Source: Siphonodentalium dalli (lineage: Eukaryota > Mollusca > Scaphopoda > Gadilida > Siphonodentaliidae). From it: 64,000 nt of DNA. Shown piece after piece: positions 11,113 through 22,203 of this stretch (position 1 is its first letter; each line of letters starts with the position of its first letter). The notes beneath the pieces are model-generated. The model made no database searches, was not told the origin of the DNA, and was given only the letters and a program-made list of their open reading frames with translations. The stretch is from the NCBI GenBank assembly GCA_032622095.1, contig CP136069.1:2513462-2577461 (forward strand). Direction: 5' to 3'. Made by a program: the position numbers and the translations under genes.

Positions 11113-11590
11113 GTATGTTTGCATAGTATAGTAAACTTGAATCGAAATATCACCCATATAGAACCCCACATAGACTGGAGCAGACGACACTCCATAGTGC
11201 ATGCTTCCACCTGCATGAGGTTCTCTGTGGGTTAAATATCATCGATGAGTTCAGATAACCTGGTAGAGAAACCACTGCTTTTCGGCATTTAATTTAAGGG
11301 GATGGTAACACCAATAGCCATTTCCACGTCTCCACATACACCTGGGGTTCAGATACAGGTCGTCTGATATCCATGTCTCCACATATACCTGGGGTTCAGA
11401 TACAGGTCGTCTGATATACATATAAAGTGGTGATCATCGGATGAGGGATGTGGTCTGTAGTGTGCGCCGAATGACATAGTCATACAAAGAGTAAATTCCA
11501 AGATGGCAACTGCATGGCGGCCATGTTTTTCAACAACATTCGGTCAAAATATGAGACTCACATCGTGAGAAAACCACAAAGATCCATATA
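11022..11590. repeat. Segment duplicated at 13832-14115 (with ~285-bp insert here)
   Basis: Sequence from GAATTTGGTTATGATAGCC to AGTATAGTAAACTTGA and from TGGTGATCATCGGATGAGGG to CCACAAAGATCCATAT is nearly identical to 13832-14115. Here the two halves are separated by 11141-11427, which contains a short TTAA-type hairpin (11150-11236) and a repeated CACATA-ACCTGGGGTTCAGATAC unit. Either an insertion here or a deletion in the other copy. Confidence 0.8.
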
Positions 11591-11591
11591 T

Positions 11592-11897
11592 ATATATATA
11601 TCTTTAATTGTCCTCCATATGTGAAGAGTTATTGAATACAGAACATATACACACAGAAACATGGACACAAATATGTCAACATATATATAAGTACAAGTTT
11701 ATACAAAACAAAGTTACATCACAAGGAATGGAATAACATACAGTCGCTACTCATTCGTGTATTATGCATTTAGGCACACGTACACAAGTCCACCCATACC
11801 AACATATGCACCCTCTCTCTCAGTTTCTCCCTTCTCATTCGATCTCTCTCTCTCTCTCTCTATCTCTATCTCTGTGATATCTCTCCCTCTTTCTTTT

Positions 11898-11992
<95 letters not shown>

Positions 11993-12010
11993 CTCACTCT
12001 CGAGTTTCTG
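11592..12010. repeat. (CT)n microsatellite and flanks
   Basis: A nearly pure CT dinucleotide tract covers about 11900-11989, with impure CT-rich sequence from 11812. The Ser/Leu and Arg/Glu frames through it are artefacts. Confidence 0.95.
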
Positions 12011-12140
12011 TCGCACACGCATCCACACTCTTTAACATATAAACATATTTAAAAGTATTTCAATATGCCTTGTCGATTACAGTCACTTGGAAGCTATATT
12101 TATTATATATTGCTCATGTTTAATAAGATGTAATTGTCAA

Positions 12141-13057
12141 TCAATTTCTTAACAAGGCCAAGCAATACCATAGCTTGAGACTTGATTTGGCGAAAAAGTG
12201 TACTGCAAATGGTAATGAACAATTTCCCATTTCTACTAAAGAAGATGGTATATTCCCCAGAAATATGGATAGCTGCTTTGCCCCTGTCAACTCGTCCATA
12301 TACATTAAAGCATCTATTCCGAACGTGTTAATGATATCGTACCAAATATTATTCCTTGTATTCGATATGGAAGTGCAGTTTATTGTGGTATGTTCTATAA
12401 TGCATTGATATTGCGTATTACATAGTAGACAAAGCCCGTTATCTTTATATGCGGTGTGAGCGATAAGTCTAGCAATCATAAGAAATGTAAATTTTTCATC
12501 TGGATAAAGCCTGCATGTTTGCCACAGTAACGAGGAATTGAGTTATTGAGTTTGGTTTGTGTAAGTCCATATTGTGCCAGATCACTATTTGATTCAATAC
12601 TCTTTCTCCACTCAAGTGCATTTATAGTGTTAATCTCAGTTTTTACGATATTCTTCCAGTATGATTTGGTGGGAAACGTGCTTTCGAGCGTATAGCGTTC
12701 TAGGTACTCATATAAGTTATACCTCTTTAGAACTGTAGAAATATCTGCCATGAAGGATTGTGGGTGAGAAATTCCAAGAATATGACTATGAAGCCGCACT
12801 AGGAACACGGATTTAGCGGTCTTATTTGTATTTAGTCTACATAATGTTGCTAGTAAGCTTAATTTCCTTTTATCAATATAGGATTCAAGCCCACCGCACC
12901 CCAGAAGCCCCTGTACGATGCAAGTTCTGGTTTGTTGTGGGAATCCTTGAATATGTTTTAGGCAAAATCTATGTGCTCTCTCCGTGTATGCATGAGAAAC
13001 ATTAGATATATTCCAGAGCAGTAGATTGTTGACGAGCGGTCGAAAGTTTAAAATCAA
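12141..13057 (-). pseudogene. LINE ORF2 C-terminal region with one frameshift
   Basis: Two overlapping minus-strand frames (13057-12476 and 12479-12141) together give about 300 codons that look like the region after the reverse transcriptase in a LINE: an AHRFCLKHIQGFP/TRTCIVQGLLGC segment followed by a CLLCNTQYQCIIEHTTINC zinc-knuckle-like cluster. The frames meet near 12500, where a one-base shift carries the reading into the second frame. The reverse transcriptase is not visible upstream. Dead, 5'-truncated copy, different from the LINE pieces at 7.3 and 9.9 kb. Confidence 0.7.
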
Positions 13058-13830
13058 GAATCACCGGAATTTGGATTGCAGGCAACTGTAATTAGGGTAC
13101 AACTGGCCAATCGTTGGAGCTAATAATACGGCTGTGTAAGGTCGGGAGGGTTTCTGTGGTGTTGGTGGTAGAATTTTGTTGCTCTACGCTCGTTTTGGCT
13201 GCGGTGGTACTACTGCCGGTACTGGGGAACTGATAGATGACATAGATCGTTTTGTTATGTCATTTACCTTTTTTTTTAGTTCTGTAGTTGTTTTAGCAGA
13301 TAGTCCCGACATTCATGTATTTTTTATTCGTGGCCGTTGATTTGTGTTATTTTTTGACAACATGGGCGACAAATCGCCTGGCCAATCTAAAAAATAATTC
13401 GTTCCGAGTCCAAGAGATCCACAGACATTTTTTATAATTTCAAGAAGATCTGTGTGTTAGTTATTGTACAAATTATTTTGGATCCCGGAAGCTAGCTGTT
13501 TCCCGTTATTGTCAGTACAACAACCGCCGAACGAAAAGTCACAAACCCTGCAACTATTAATTCCGATTCTTAGAATCGGCTTCACATGGTTGAAGCGGCC
13601 ATGACGGCACTGGCACGTGACCATGTTTACGCCTGTCAATCAACTAATTTCAGATTTATATTTAGTGCGATGTGACGTAATTTGGGGGAAGCCCACAACC
13701 GTTCAGAAATGAAAAGTTGATGGGAATGCAATAGACTCAGTATCAGTATGAATCTGAGTGTATGTTTACATAGACTGTTCACTACCGTACAGAGCCTTAG
13801 GGAGGACGATGGACTTGTAGATACTGAAAT
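13058..13830. other. No gene seen
   Basis: Possibly further decayed LINE sequence. Short open frames such as 13457-13639 (minus) show no recognisable domain. Confidence 0.3.
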
Positions 13831-15239
13831 ACTGAATTTGGTTATGATAGCCTAATGGATATCGTCACTAAATTCACCCTCTGTGGACCTCATTCTCCAA
13901 ATGACAGACACACTATTTGCTGGCTTGTATGTTTGCATAGTATAGTAAACTTGATGGTGATCATCGGATGAGGGATGTGGTCTGTAGTGTGCGCCGAATG
14001 ACATAGTCATACAAAGAGTAAATTCCAAGATGGCAACTGCATGGCGGCCATGTTTTTCAACAACATTCGGTCAAAATATGAGACTCACATCGTGAGAAAA
14101 CCACAAAGATCCATATGAAGTTTGGTGATGATTGGTTTGTGGTCTGTAGGGTGTGCCAAGGATTTAGTCATGCAAAGAGTAAAATCCAAGATGGCTGCCG
14201 GTGGCCATGTTTTTCATTGAAAATCGTTCAAACTCCATCCCGTCTACAGTTGATCACAATCATGCCTGCAAAATTTAAAAGTGATCCGGCCATAAATACG
14301 GGCTGTAGGGTGTGTCGGTGGATTCAAATTTGAAATCCAAGATGGCTGCTGGTGACCATGTTTTGCATCAAAATTCGGAATAAATATCTATAGGTCACCC
14401 TGAAGCTACATAAGAAGTTTGGTGAAGATCAAATGAGGGATGCGGCCTGTAGGGCGTCCCAAAGGAAATTGTTGATGCACACAAGCCAACCCATGAGGGT
14501 GACGACCCCCCTTTTCGTACGCCGGATGCGGGGTCTGTTATGGCGTATTCCGGATGCCAGACCACCGTACGCCGGATGCCGTCAGGCACATATATCGGAT
14601 GCCGGATGCTTCCATTGATAATTTTTCTTGACGTTAAACAGCAAAAACACAACGAAATTACGTCCGCTAATTTATATTTCTTTGCTCGGACACTCTATTT
14701 CCCACAATTTAGCTAATTATACGTCTCGTTATCACATCTGACATATCTAAATAGTGATAATTAATATTTAGTACCTACTGTTAAAATAAATCGCAATGCT
14801 GATCTGCGATATCGGTTTGTTATATTATCCGATAGAATTGTCGCCCATCTGATGTCTGCTTGGCAATAATTTTGAATATGTAATTAATTTTTAATAAATT
14901 TTGAAAAATGTATTTAGAAGCCTGCATGCGACTTCAATTTAATAACACCATTAAAACTTCAACGGAGAAGACAATCTAAGTACAATCAGGGCGGTGTTGA
15001 CAAAAGAATATGCCCTGGCCTTGGCGAATGGCGAATGGGTTAAGACACTCGGAGTCTCGAACTACAGGTTCAAAGTTGCACTGAAGAGGCTTGAAAAAGA
15101 TCCCGAGTCTCCAAATGGAAGATTTTTTACAGGCGGAGACGGAGAAAGAGTGGCATGGACATATGTACTGTATCGACATGGAATGCAGGGAGGCGACAAG
15201 TGCCAAATATTTACAAGTTCACGGATATGAAATAATATG

Positions 15240-16129
15240 CTACAAAATATAATTGGGCGGGACCATGAGTGCCCGTGCCTCACAAATGCTTCAATAATTA
15301 ATCACTGATCAAATTGCATGATATTGCGAGTGTGTGGTGTGACATGATGAGGTGTTTGTAAACATGAATTATTATAATCTTAACTCCTAGAGTTATGTGA
15401 AATCATAACATTGTTAGATTTATTATACTATACTGCACATGTATAATGCTATACGTTTGTTAAAGGTACTCAATCCGAATAAACGCTCGCAAATTACTAT
15501 TTCCTTGGCTTCGGGGGGGGGGGGGGGTAAAACATATTTGATTCGAGTCGAGGAACCCATCCATCACAGCTCAGAGTGATCAAATATCGATGTTTGAAAT
15601 CTATTATTTTAGGTGGCCCAATAGACAGTCAACGAGAAGAATTCCATTGACCAAATTGCGGGTAAAGATGGATAACTCTAAAATCAAGTGGCTTTTTGTG
15701 TTAGATATTTGACAAACCGGCAAAATTTCGTTGAACAAAATGTTGATAAATAACAGGTTTTGCAGGGTTTTGTGGAATTTTATACTATAGTTGATTGTGC
15801 TTTTCGTTATATTTGGGCAATTATTAGATTATGATAACTGAAGCGGCATTTCAAAACATGTTGTCGTTTTTGTTGGAATGTGATGATATGGAGACCCTCT
15901 GATTGAGTACCTTTAATTTGAAATATTAAATATTAAAAAGATGTTAGTTTTCTATTTGCGTGTCCCTGGTGTTCAATACTACCGTGTACGACCATGAACG
16001 GTCACCCAAGATTTGCTATATATTAATATGTGGTTTCCGCACGTATGCCACTTCAACTTCTCCTCATTCAGTATATTATACCACTCCTGTCATTTGGAAC
16101 ATGGTCTATGCCTTTCACCCCACCCAATA
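15240..16129. other. Interior of the 3.1-kb element, no gene seen
   Basis: AT-rich, with a G-run near 15513. No ORF with recognisable domains and no clear repeat module. Confidence 0.3.
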
Positions 16130-16410
16130 CGCCCTATCATGTCATTATAACTCGCGGCCATATTAGATCCACCATGCATGCAGGTCCGGTTCCATGGTAT
16201 CAGAGATTCTTCCATGCAGTCCCGGTTTTATTGCTACAGATCAAAGTTCTGGCCGGGAGTAGCATTTCCATATGTGGAGCTTTTGAATATTCATGACTTC
16301 CATTTATGTCATATATGGAAATGCTACTCCAAAACTTTGAACTGTAGCAGTAAAACCACGGAACCGGACCTGGTGGATCCAATATGGCCGCGAGTAAGTT
16401 AGATAGGGCG
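16130..16410. mobile_element. 281-bp hairpin element, TA-flanked
   Basis: The terminal parts are inverted copies: CGCCCTATC ... ACTCGCGGCCATATTAGATC on the left, and GATCCAATATGGCCGCGAGT ... GATAGGGCG on the right. A central inner hairpin contains TAGCATTTCCATAT and its inverse. TA flanks both ends. Non-autonomous MITE. Confidence 0.8.
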
Positions 16411-16589
16411 TATATATATATATGTATGATATGAGATCATACATTTAGTAAAAAGTTTAATCTTTCCGTAAAGCTGCTAAATCAAATCATTACTAGTCAA
16501 TACGGAGACTAATTCCAATACCTAATGCCAACGTTCACTTCGTTCCCGAGTCTGTTTTCAATAAATTTAATCAAATAGTATTCCGGATG

Positions 16590-17485
16590 GGTCGGGGTCG
16601 ATTCGGTCCAGGGCTGTTTCGGCCGGGCTTGTTCGGCCGGGCTTGTTCGGCCCATGGTTTGGGCCGAACAGTCTCACCTAAAAATGTTTTTATCAGTAGG
16701 ATATTTGGATGTTTATATATATTTTTCTTTTGTATGTTATTTTATTATTATAATAAAGCGTTTAATATTTTGATTAAAGTGTATAAAAGGGTAGCATTGC
16801 TCTAGTTTATATTATATATATTGATCTTATGATTTGATTTAATATTCTTACAGGTCTGTGATTTGTCTGTGAGAAAGATGATAATAAAGTTGTAGATATA
16901 TGTTACTATATAGATTGTATCTACCTTTTTACACTCAGAACGGCTTCTGGCATGTTTGTTTGGGCAAGATAAAACGGTGATTGATCTGAGTTGAGAATCA
17001 CTCAGTTGGTGAGTTGAAACTTGTTCATGCAATCACAACAAGAGTATAAATCTTTATAAATAAATAATGTATTGACTGATTTTTCCATGTTTTATCTTGT
17101 TTTTAATCATTAAATAACCAGATGTTTTATCATGTAAACTGTATATATTTACTGTTTTAACTTGTTTTTAATCAATAAATGTTCATAACTTTCATCATAT
17201 ATTCACGTTATTGTTCGAATTTGTTGCAGTGTTAATTACTATGTGTGTATACCCATTACTATTGTTGCGAATAAAACGTTAATTGCAAACATAAATCTCC
17301 ATTGTCATCAAAAGACCGGTCCCAAATCAAAGGCAAATAACATGCCGTCCAATTAACACCCACACTACCTAATTACCCGAATTGAATAGGGGCCGAACAA
17401 GCCCGGCCGAACAAGCCCGGCCGAAAGAGCCCTGGACCGAAAAGTCGAAGACCGAAAGAGCCCTGGACCGAATCGACCCGCTCCC
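16590..17485. mobile_element. 896-bp nested element, 9-bp target duplication
   Basis: Inverted termini of about 75 bp contain GTCGATTCGGTCCAGGGCT and repeats of CGGCCGGGCTTGTT. A direct TTCCGGATG flanks both sides (16581-16589 and 17486-17494), so it inserted into the 3.1-kb element. The middle (16680-17390) is AT-rich with no recognised transposase. A 8-9-bp duplication suits hAT or MULE-type mobilisation; this is inference. Confidence 0.8.
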
Positions 17486-17639
17486 TTCCGGATGCCGCCT
17501 CTCTGTTATGGCGTATTCCGGATGCCGGGGTCCATTTTAAGCCGGATGCCGGATGCCAGGGGGAGGGGGGTCGTCACCCTCACCCATGGCAATAACTTTA
17601 CAAAAAAGTTGAGCTAAAAATACAAAAAACAAATTGCAT

Positions 17640-17856
17640 ACGCTTTTGAATGGCGATCATCCATACCAAATCAATTCAGATCCAATAACCCATGGCTGAC
17701 ATATCTGTGCGATGGACAAAAACAAGAGTTCCAGATAAACAAAGAAGGATAACTCTAACACCATAATTTGCCCCACTTTTGAAAGCAGTCATGGTGGCGA
17801 ACCTACACACCAAATTTCATTCCGATAACCCATGGCTGAGATAAATACCCAAACTG
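17640..17856. repeat. Family C-like tail segment
   Basis: Contains CAGTCATGGTGGCGAACCTA ... CCGATAACCCATGGCTGA, a phrase whose relative lies directly after the truncated capsid gene at 23190-23250. Confidence 0.6.
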
Positions 17857-17975
17857 CAGTAATGCCCTAAATAATCGACTCCTTAACCACAGCAGAATTA
17901 TGGGTAACTTTTCAGGATTTAGACGGAAATGTGGCTTGTTGCTGTGGTTAAGGAGTCGATTATTTAGGGCATTAC
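17857..17975. mobile_element. TA-type palindromic MITE, decayed copy
   Basis: The left half CAGTAATGCCCTAAATAATC and the inverse right half ending GGGCATTACTA bracket a short loop (GGCTTGTTGCT). The left flank is TG rather than TA, so one end has mutated. Confidence 0.75.
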
Positions 17976-18630
17976 TATATATGGTGTTAGGGGCTACATG
18001 GTTTGCAAGCTTATTAAAGCTGAAAATACGCAGATATATATAGAGAGGTCCTTCTGAAAGCTAGTATATCGACGACATACCTTTCTAGTTTATCGTACAA
18101 GATGATGCTCAGATCCCACATGTAGCATCTGCATTATACCATAAGCTTTACCACGAATGAAACTCGCCAAGAATAAGGATAAGAATACCCAGCTTTCGAG
18201 ACAAACACGTGAGCTGGACACCGGCATATGTATTGTTTGAAAGATTCCGATTAGTGGGACCCTTCTACACAGAAGTGCAGAAAACTGTGTTGGTGTGAGC
18301 GAGATAGATTAATCTGACGAAGAGACGGAAACTGGTCCAGATAATTCTGAATGTGGTAAATCAGAGTAAGCTCAGTTACTGTTGTTTTGATTCTTGGAAG
18401 TCATAATATTACTATTAGGCGCACCTATATATGGTTGAGGCCAGTATGGGCGCTTAGTGGAAAATGAGTTTCGAAATGCCACATCGCGATTATTAATTGT
18501 GGGTTTTCATCCTTCCAAAAGGCTACGACTTATGTTGGAACTTAGCTTTGATGGCATTTGATCGTAATTTTAATAAACGTAAAAGTAAAAAGTAAAAAGT
18601 CATTTGACATTCAACTGTTGAAGAGTAAAG
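17976..18630. other. Region left of the Polinton-like block; no gene seen
   Basis: I looked for further viral genes or a terminal inverted repeat and found none. It contains AAACGTAAAAGTAAAAAGTAAAAAG just before the first viral ORF (18575-18600). Confidence 0.3.
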
Positions 18631-18676
18631 ATGGCGAAAAAAAACTCCACTGATTAAAAAATATGGTAGTTTTGTA

Positions 18677-18973
18677 ATGGCTATGAATCAGGCACCAACT
18701 CATTTTCGGAAAAAAATGATAAAAGATGCCCCAAAGAGAGTGATTGATTGCATGTCAGAATGCTGTAAAAATATTTTAAAAGGCAATGTAAAACTAACAG
18801 AAGCTCAGAAGCGCAAACTTCGTCCGAGGTGTAGACACCTCAGAGAACTTGCAAGTAAATCAACAACTTTGAAACGAAAAAAACAAATTTTAAACCAGAA
18901 AGGAGGTTTTTTACCACTTCTTATGCTAGCACCGTTACTTGGTAAAGCAATCGCTGGAATACTTCGCGGTTAA
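18677..18973 (+). pseudogene. Small basic protein with hydrophobic Gly-rich tail (Polinton-like)
   Basis: A 98-codon frame with ATG at 18677. Residues 1-75 are strongly basic (KRKLRPRCRHLREL, TLKRKKQ). The last 20 residues (GGFLPLLMLAPLLGKAIAGI) are hydrophobic and glycine-bearing, like membrane-active minor virion proteins. It opens the Polinton-like gene cluster. The same frame is open upstream without an ATG. Another ATG at 18631 lies in a different frame, separated by a run of eight A (18637-18644), so the original start was probably 18631 and a one-base slip displaced it. The role as a minor virion protein is inference from size, charge and position. Confidence 0.6.
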
Positions 18974-19009
18974 ACATGAAGAAAATGGTCGCTGCATGTT
19001 CCCTTCAAA

Positions 19010-19831
19010 ATGTTGGATGACATTAAAAAATGGAGAATGAGTCTAACTAATCCGAAATTACCACCTAATCCTGAAATTAAGAATGTTTCAAAACTAAGCA
19101 GAGAATTGAATTCAGTTTCTGATCAAAATTTGTCAGAATCTGAGAAGGTTCAATTATATGGTACAACTTTACACAAATTGAAAACTTCTCAAAAATCAGT
19201 TAGAGCTATTTCAACCCCGAAAACAGAACAACCATTTAATCATCATCATAGGGATGTGATAGAAAGTATTCCGTTGAAGATGAGAAAAAAAGCTGAACAA
19301 CTTTTACAACTGATTTCAAAACATCCACAAATGAAGTTTGATGAACATGGCCAATTAAAATATGGTGAAAAAGTTATTAGAGGATCAAATATTGTTGATC
19401 TCCTCAATGATATTGTACGACAAAGAAAAGGTTTCGAACCAACAGGTTGGCAAACCTTTTCACAAGGATTGAGCGAGCTTAATGTACCTCAAGATTTTGT
19501 AGGGAATAGAAACCGCTGGCTTTGGATTAAAAAACATTTGAAAGATGATTCAGATGATGATTTTGAAACTCCGGTACAAAGCATAACACCAAAACGATTT
19601 GATTCTCAACGATTCACACCAATGAAAGGTATAAAAGCAAGACATTCAAAAACTAAAATAGCAGATAGGTTGACACCAAAGGGTATTAAAACAGAAAAAA
19701 ACACAATGGGATCCATACTAGATGAGCAGTTATCTAAAATTTTCTATAATCCGAAGAAAGTTGGAAGTTATGGCGGTGTAAAGAAGCTTTTTGATGAAGC
19801 GAAAAAGCAAAATAAAAAATTAAACTCATAG
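19010..19831 (+). pseudogene. Polinton-like integrase region, N-terminal part
   Basis: A 273-codon frame that in this family precedes and is usually continuous with the integrase core. It is mostly helical and charged, with a conserved-looking block around residues 125-185 (IVDLLNDIVRQRKGFEPTGW, then NVPQDFVGNRNRWLWI) and a C-terminal SYGGVKKLF motif that marks the start of the integrase N-terminal helical domain. It ends at TAG (19829-19831); the integrase continues at once in the -1 frame. An upstream ATG (18976) is in another frame, hinting at a second frameshift at the N-terminus. Confidence 0.7.
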
Positions 19832-20766
19832 ATGTGAAGAAATGGTTGCAAGGTCAGTCGACATATACTTTACACAAACCAATAATTCGAAAATTCCAAC
19901 GTAGAAAGACTATTGTGGCTGGGATTGATATTCAATGGCAGGCAGATTTAGCTGATCTTCAGAATTTGAAAAAACATAATCTCGTATGTGGAAGATATCT
20001 GTTGTGTGTGATAGACGTTTTTTCAGAATTTGCGTGGGTAGTGCCAATCCACGATCAATCTGGACAAACTTTGATCGAATCATTCAGGAAAATTTTGAAA
20101 TCTTCAAAACGTAAACCAAAATCGTTTCAAGCTGATAAAGGTTCTGAATTCAAAAATGAAAAGTTTTTGAAATTTCTGCGATCAGAAAACATTCATTTCT
20201 TCACAACTGAGAATCCAGAGACTAAAGCAAGTATTGTCGAACGATTTCAAAGAACTTTAAAAACTCGTATGTGGAAGTATTTCACACACAATAAAACTTC
20301 AAGATATATTGATGTTTTACAGCCCCTAGTTGATTCTTACAACAATAGTTATCACCGCAGCATAAAATCGAAACCGTCGGCAGTTACTTTGAAAACTGAA
20401 GCTGAAATTTCCAAAAATCTATATGGAACAGGGAATAAAAAAGGAAAATCTACACTGAAAGTGGGTGACTTGGTTCGTATCAACAAAACCAAAAGAACAT
20501 TTGAAAAGGGTTATTTACCAAACTGGACTCGTGAAATTTTCAAAGTTGATAAAATTTGTAAAACTAATCCAGTAACATACAAAGTTTCTGATCTTGATGG
20601 TGAAGAGATTGATGGATCATTCTACAAACATGAAATCCAGCATATAAAAGACAATAAGGTGTATGAAATAGAATCAGTTATTGATAAAAGAACGAGAAGA
20701 GTAGGTGGTAAAACAGTAAAAGAAATTAAAGTTCATTGGCTTGGAAAATCATTCAGATTCAATTAA
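19825..20766 (+). pseudogene. DDE integrase core of a Polinton-like element
   Basis: About 310 codons related to retroviral and Polinton (C. elegans F54H12.3-type) integrases, which join element DNA to the host genome. Counting from the GTG at 19834, the catalytic residues are D38 (WQADLADL), D101 (FQADKGSEF) and E136 (ASIVERFQ), with 34 residues between the last two. An SH3-like segment follows (LKVGDLVRINK, about residue 210), then a chromodomain-like tail (VIDKRTRR ... KVHWLG). No ATG is present; the reading enters by a -1 shift from the preceding frame. The chromodomain end is frameshifted near 20741-20748 into the next frame. Catalytic residues are intact although the gene is broken. Confidence 0.85.
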
Positions 20767-20995
20767 TCTCGATGAACCGTCACAATTTAAGTTCTGTGGT
20801 GAAAAAGTTGCTAAGAACCAAGTCACCTACTTTACGCAGATAATTATTATTTATATCATAATAATTACATCTATTGTACACATTAGTATCCAGAGCGCAA
20901 ACAAAGAATTGTGGCTTATTCTTCTAAGTAGTTCTCTAGGTTATATTCTACCAACACCTGGACTGAAATTATTGAAAAATACTGAGAAAAAATGA
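20741..20995 (+). pseudogene. Small single-span membrane protein of the Polinton-like block
   Basis: An 84-codon frame whose first ~20 codons read as the displaced end of the integrase chromodomain. The rest looks like a small membrane protein: a strong hydrophobic segment YFTQIIIIYIIIITSIVHI, then KELWLILLSSSLGYILPTP. There is no ATG in the frame, so its own start has been lost. Its TGA (20993-20995) overlaps the ATG of the next gene (ATGA). Small membrane ORFs in this position are common in related elements; function unknown. Confidence 0.55.
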
Positions 20996-21824
20996 ATTCA
21001 TTCTACATAACTCTCATGAGTGATAGTTCAATGTCACTTTACCCAGCCAACTCACAATGTTGTTTCACAGTGAAATTACCAAAAACCATACATATTGATA
21101 AAGAGCTTTGGGAAGTTGCAATGGTTGAACTAATTGTAACATCAGAAACATACAACATTATTGGAGATGCCTGCAAAATAAAAATAAAAACTTCTGTTCC
21201 AAGAATTTTACAATATTTGAATAAGATACCAATGAGTGATGTAGTAATTTCAAAACCAGAAAATGGTTAGGAATTAAAAATACCAGAAGGAGCATATTCT
21301 GGTGGAGCACATTTGACAGATACAATTCAAGGTGTAATTGATAGTACAGTAATCAGAATGATTCCAGAACTGGAATTCGAAATCGGATATTCCAAAGCAC
21401 AACAACGAGTTAAAATTTCAACCAATAGTTATACCAAAGTAGGTCTTGTACTCCCCAAAGCTCTTTTGGATAAACTTGGTTACAGAACAGAATCAAACAC
21501 TGTCACATTTGCTACTCCTTCGATAACATTTCCATATGGAGTTGATTTAAATTGTTTGTTTATTCTGACATTGCTGATTATACAATTCTTAGTGATGTTG
21601 AAGCACCGATATTACGAGTGACATCATTCGAGAGTAAAAGAATACATGATGGTAAACATATTAAGCATGAATTCAAAAACTTACATTATGTACCAATATC
21701 AACGTCTAGCTTTGATACCATAAATGTATATATAACTGGTGATACTGGCAAACCAATTCAGTTTATTGGTGGAAAGTCTATGGTAAAGTTGCAATTCCGA
21801 CGCCGAAGTAATTTGTATTTATGA
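20992..21824 (+). pseudogene. Penton-like single jelly-roll protein, interrupted
   Basis: About 275 codons of the putative penton (vertex) capsid protein of Polinton/adintovirus-like elements. The N-terminal part begins MNSFYITLMSDSSMSLYP and stays open to a single in-frame TAG (21268-21270). The same frame resumes immediately (ELKIPEGAYSG) and runs to about 21550, where a one-base shift moves the reading to the frame that ends at 21822-21824 (FVYSDIADYTIL ... MVKLQFRRRSN). So one nonsense and one frameshift mutation. Start chosen at ATG 20992, which overlaps the previous stop. The jelly-roll assignment rests on family resemblance, not on structure prediction. Confidence 0.7.
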
Positions 21825-22201
21825 TGATCCCCGTGTATAGAGGCGTATCTAGACAGTATGGAAATGGAATTGGTTCACTACTCAAATCTGCAATGAGAAC
21901 AGTAATACCGTTTCTAAAACCTATTGGTCAGATTGCTAAACAACAAGTATTCAAGCATGGACTTGCTGCAGTCGAAGATATCATTCATCGTGGTAAAAGT
22001 CCAAAAGAAGTATTTTTGAAACAAGGTAAAGAAGCATTGAAATCTTTTGGAAGGGAAACAATAAAGAAAATATCAACACCAAATGGCATAAATAGATCAT
22101 CGCGACCTTTGAAAAATCATTCTTGTCGCAAACGAGTTAGAAGTAAGTCCATTAAAACGCCTGTAAAGAAATCAAAACGATCTCTCGATATATTTGATTA
22201 A
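21821..22201 (+). CDS. Basic pVI/pX-like minor virion protein (Polinton-like)
   Basis: An intact 126-codon frame. The N-terminal ~65 residues contain an amphipathic stretch after GYxxG-like spacing (GNGIGSLLKSAMRTVIPFLK, PIGQIAKQQVF). The C-terminal half is strongly basic (KNHSCRKRVRSKSIKTPVKK), ending SLDIFD. Minor capsid proteins of adenovirus pVI/pX type combine membrane-active helices with basic DNA-binding tails, so that role is inferred. Its ATG overlaps the penton stop (ATGA), and the next gene starts 2 bases after its TAA, consistent with a compact viral cluster. Confidence 0.6.
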   Translation: MMIPVYRGVSRQYGNGIGSLLKSAMRTVIPFLKPIGQIAKQQVFKHGLAAVEDIIHRGKSPKEVFLKQGKEALKSFGRETIKKISTPNGINRSSRPLKNHSCRKRVRSKSIKTPVKKSKRSLDIFD

Positions 22202-22203
22202 TC

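Larger units (their letters stand above)
14495..17581. mobile_element. 3.1-kb insertion with GAGGGTGACGACCCCCCT termini
   Basis: The ends are inverted copies of GAGGGTGACGACCCCCC and are flanked by a direct ACCCAT (14489-14494 and 17582-17587), restoring the normal family C sequence when removed. Inside both ends are GGATGCC-rich stretches containing GTTATGGCGTATTCCGGATG (14526-14548, 17502-17528). No transposase was recognised. A 78-codon plus frame at 14994-15230 is of unknown meaning. It contains two further nested elements. Confidence 0.85.
13940..17660. repeat. Repeat family C (CCAAGATGGC type), interrupted host copy
   Basis: Family C consists of repeated phrases such as GTAGGGTGTGCC, AGAGTAAAATCCAAGATGGC and GGCCATGTTTTTC and ends ...CCCATGGCAATAACTTTAC ... 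GTTGAGCTAAAAA. Here the left part runs to 14494 and the end resumes at 17582; everything between is a 3.1-kb insertion. Other copies: 31850-32990 and 36320-37027. Confidence 0.8.

Noticed and set aside
11757-12035. Long open frames on both strands (Ser/Leu-rich and Arg/Glu-rich)
   Set aside because: They are translations of a CT microsatellite.
14994-15230. 78-codon plus-strand frame inside the 3.1-kb element
   Set aside because: Stop-free, but no recognised motif and no splice or start context. The opposite strand is also open. Left as unknown.
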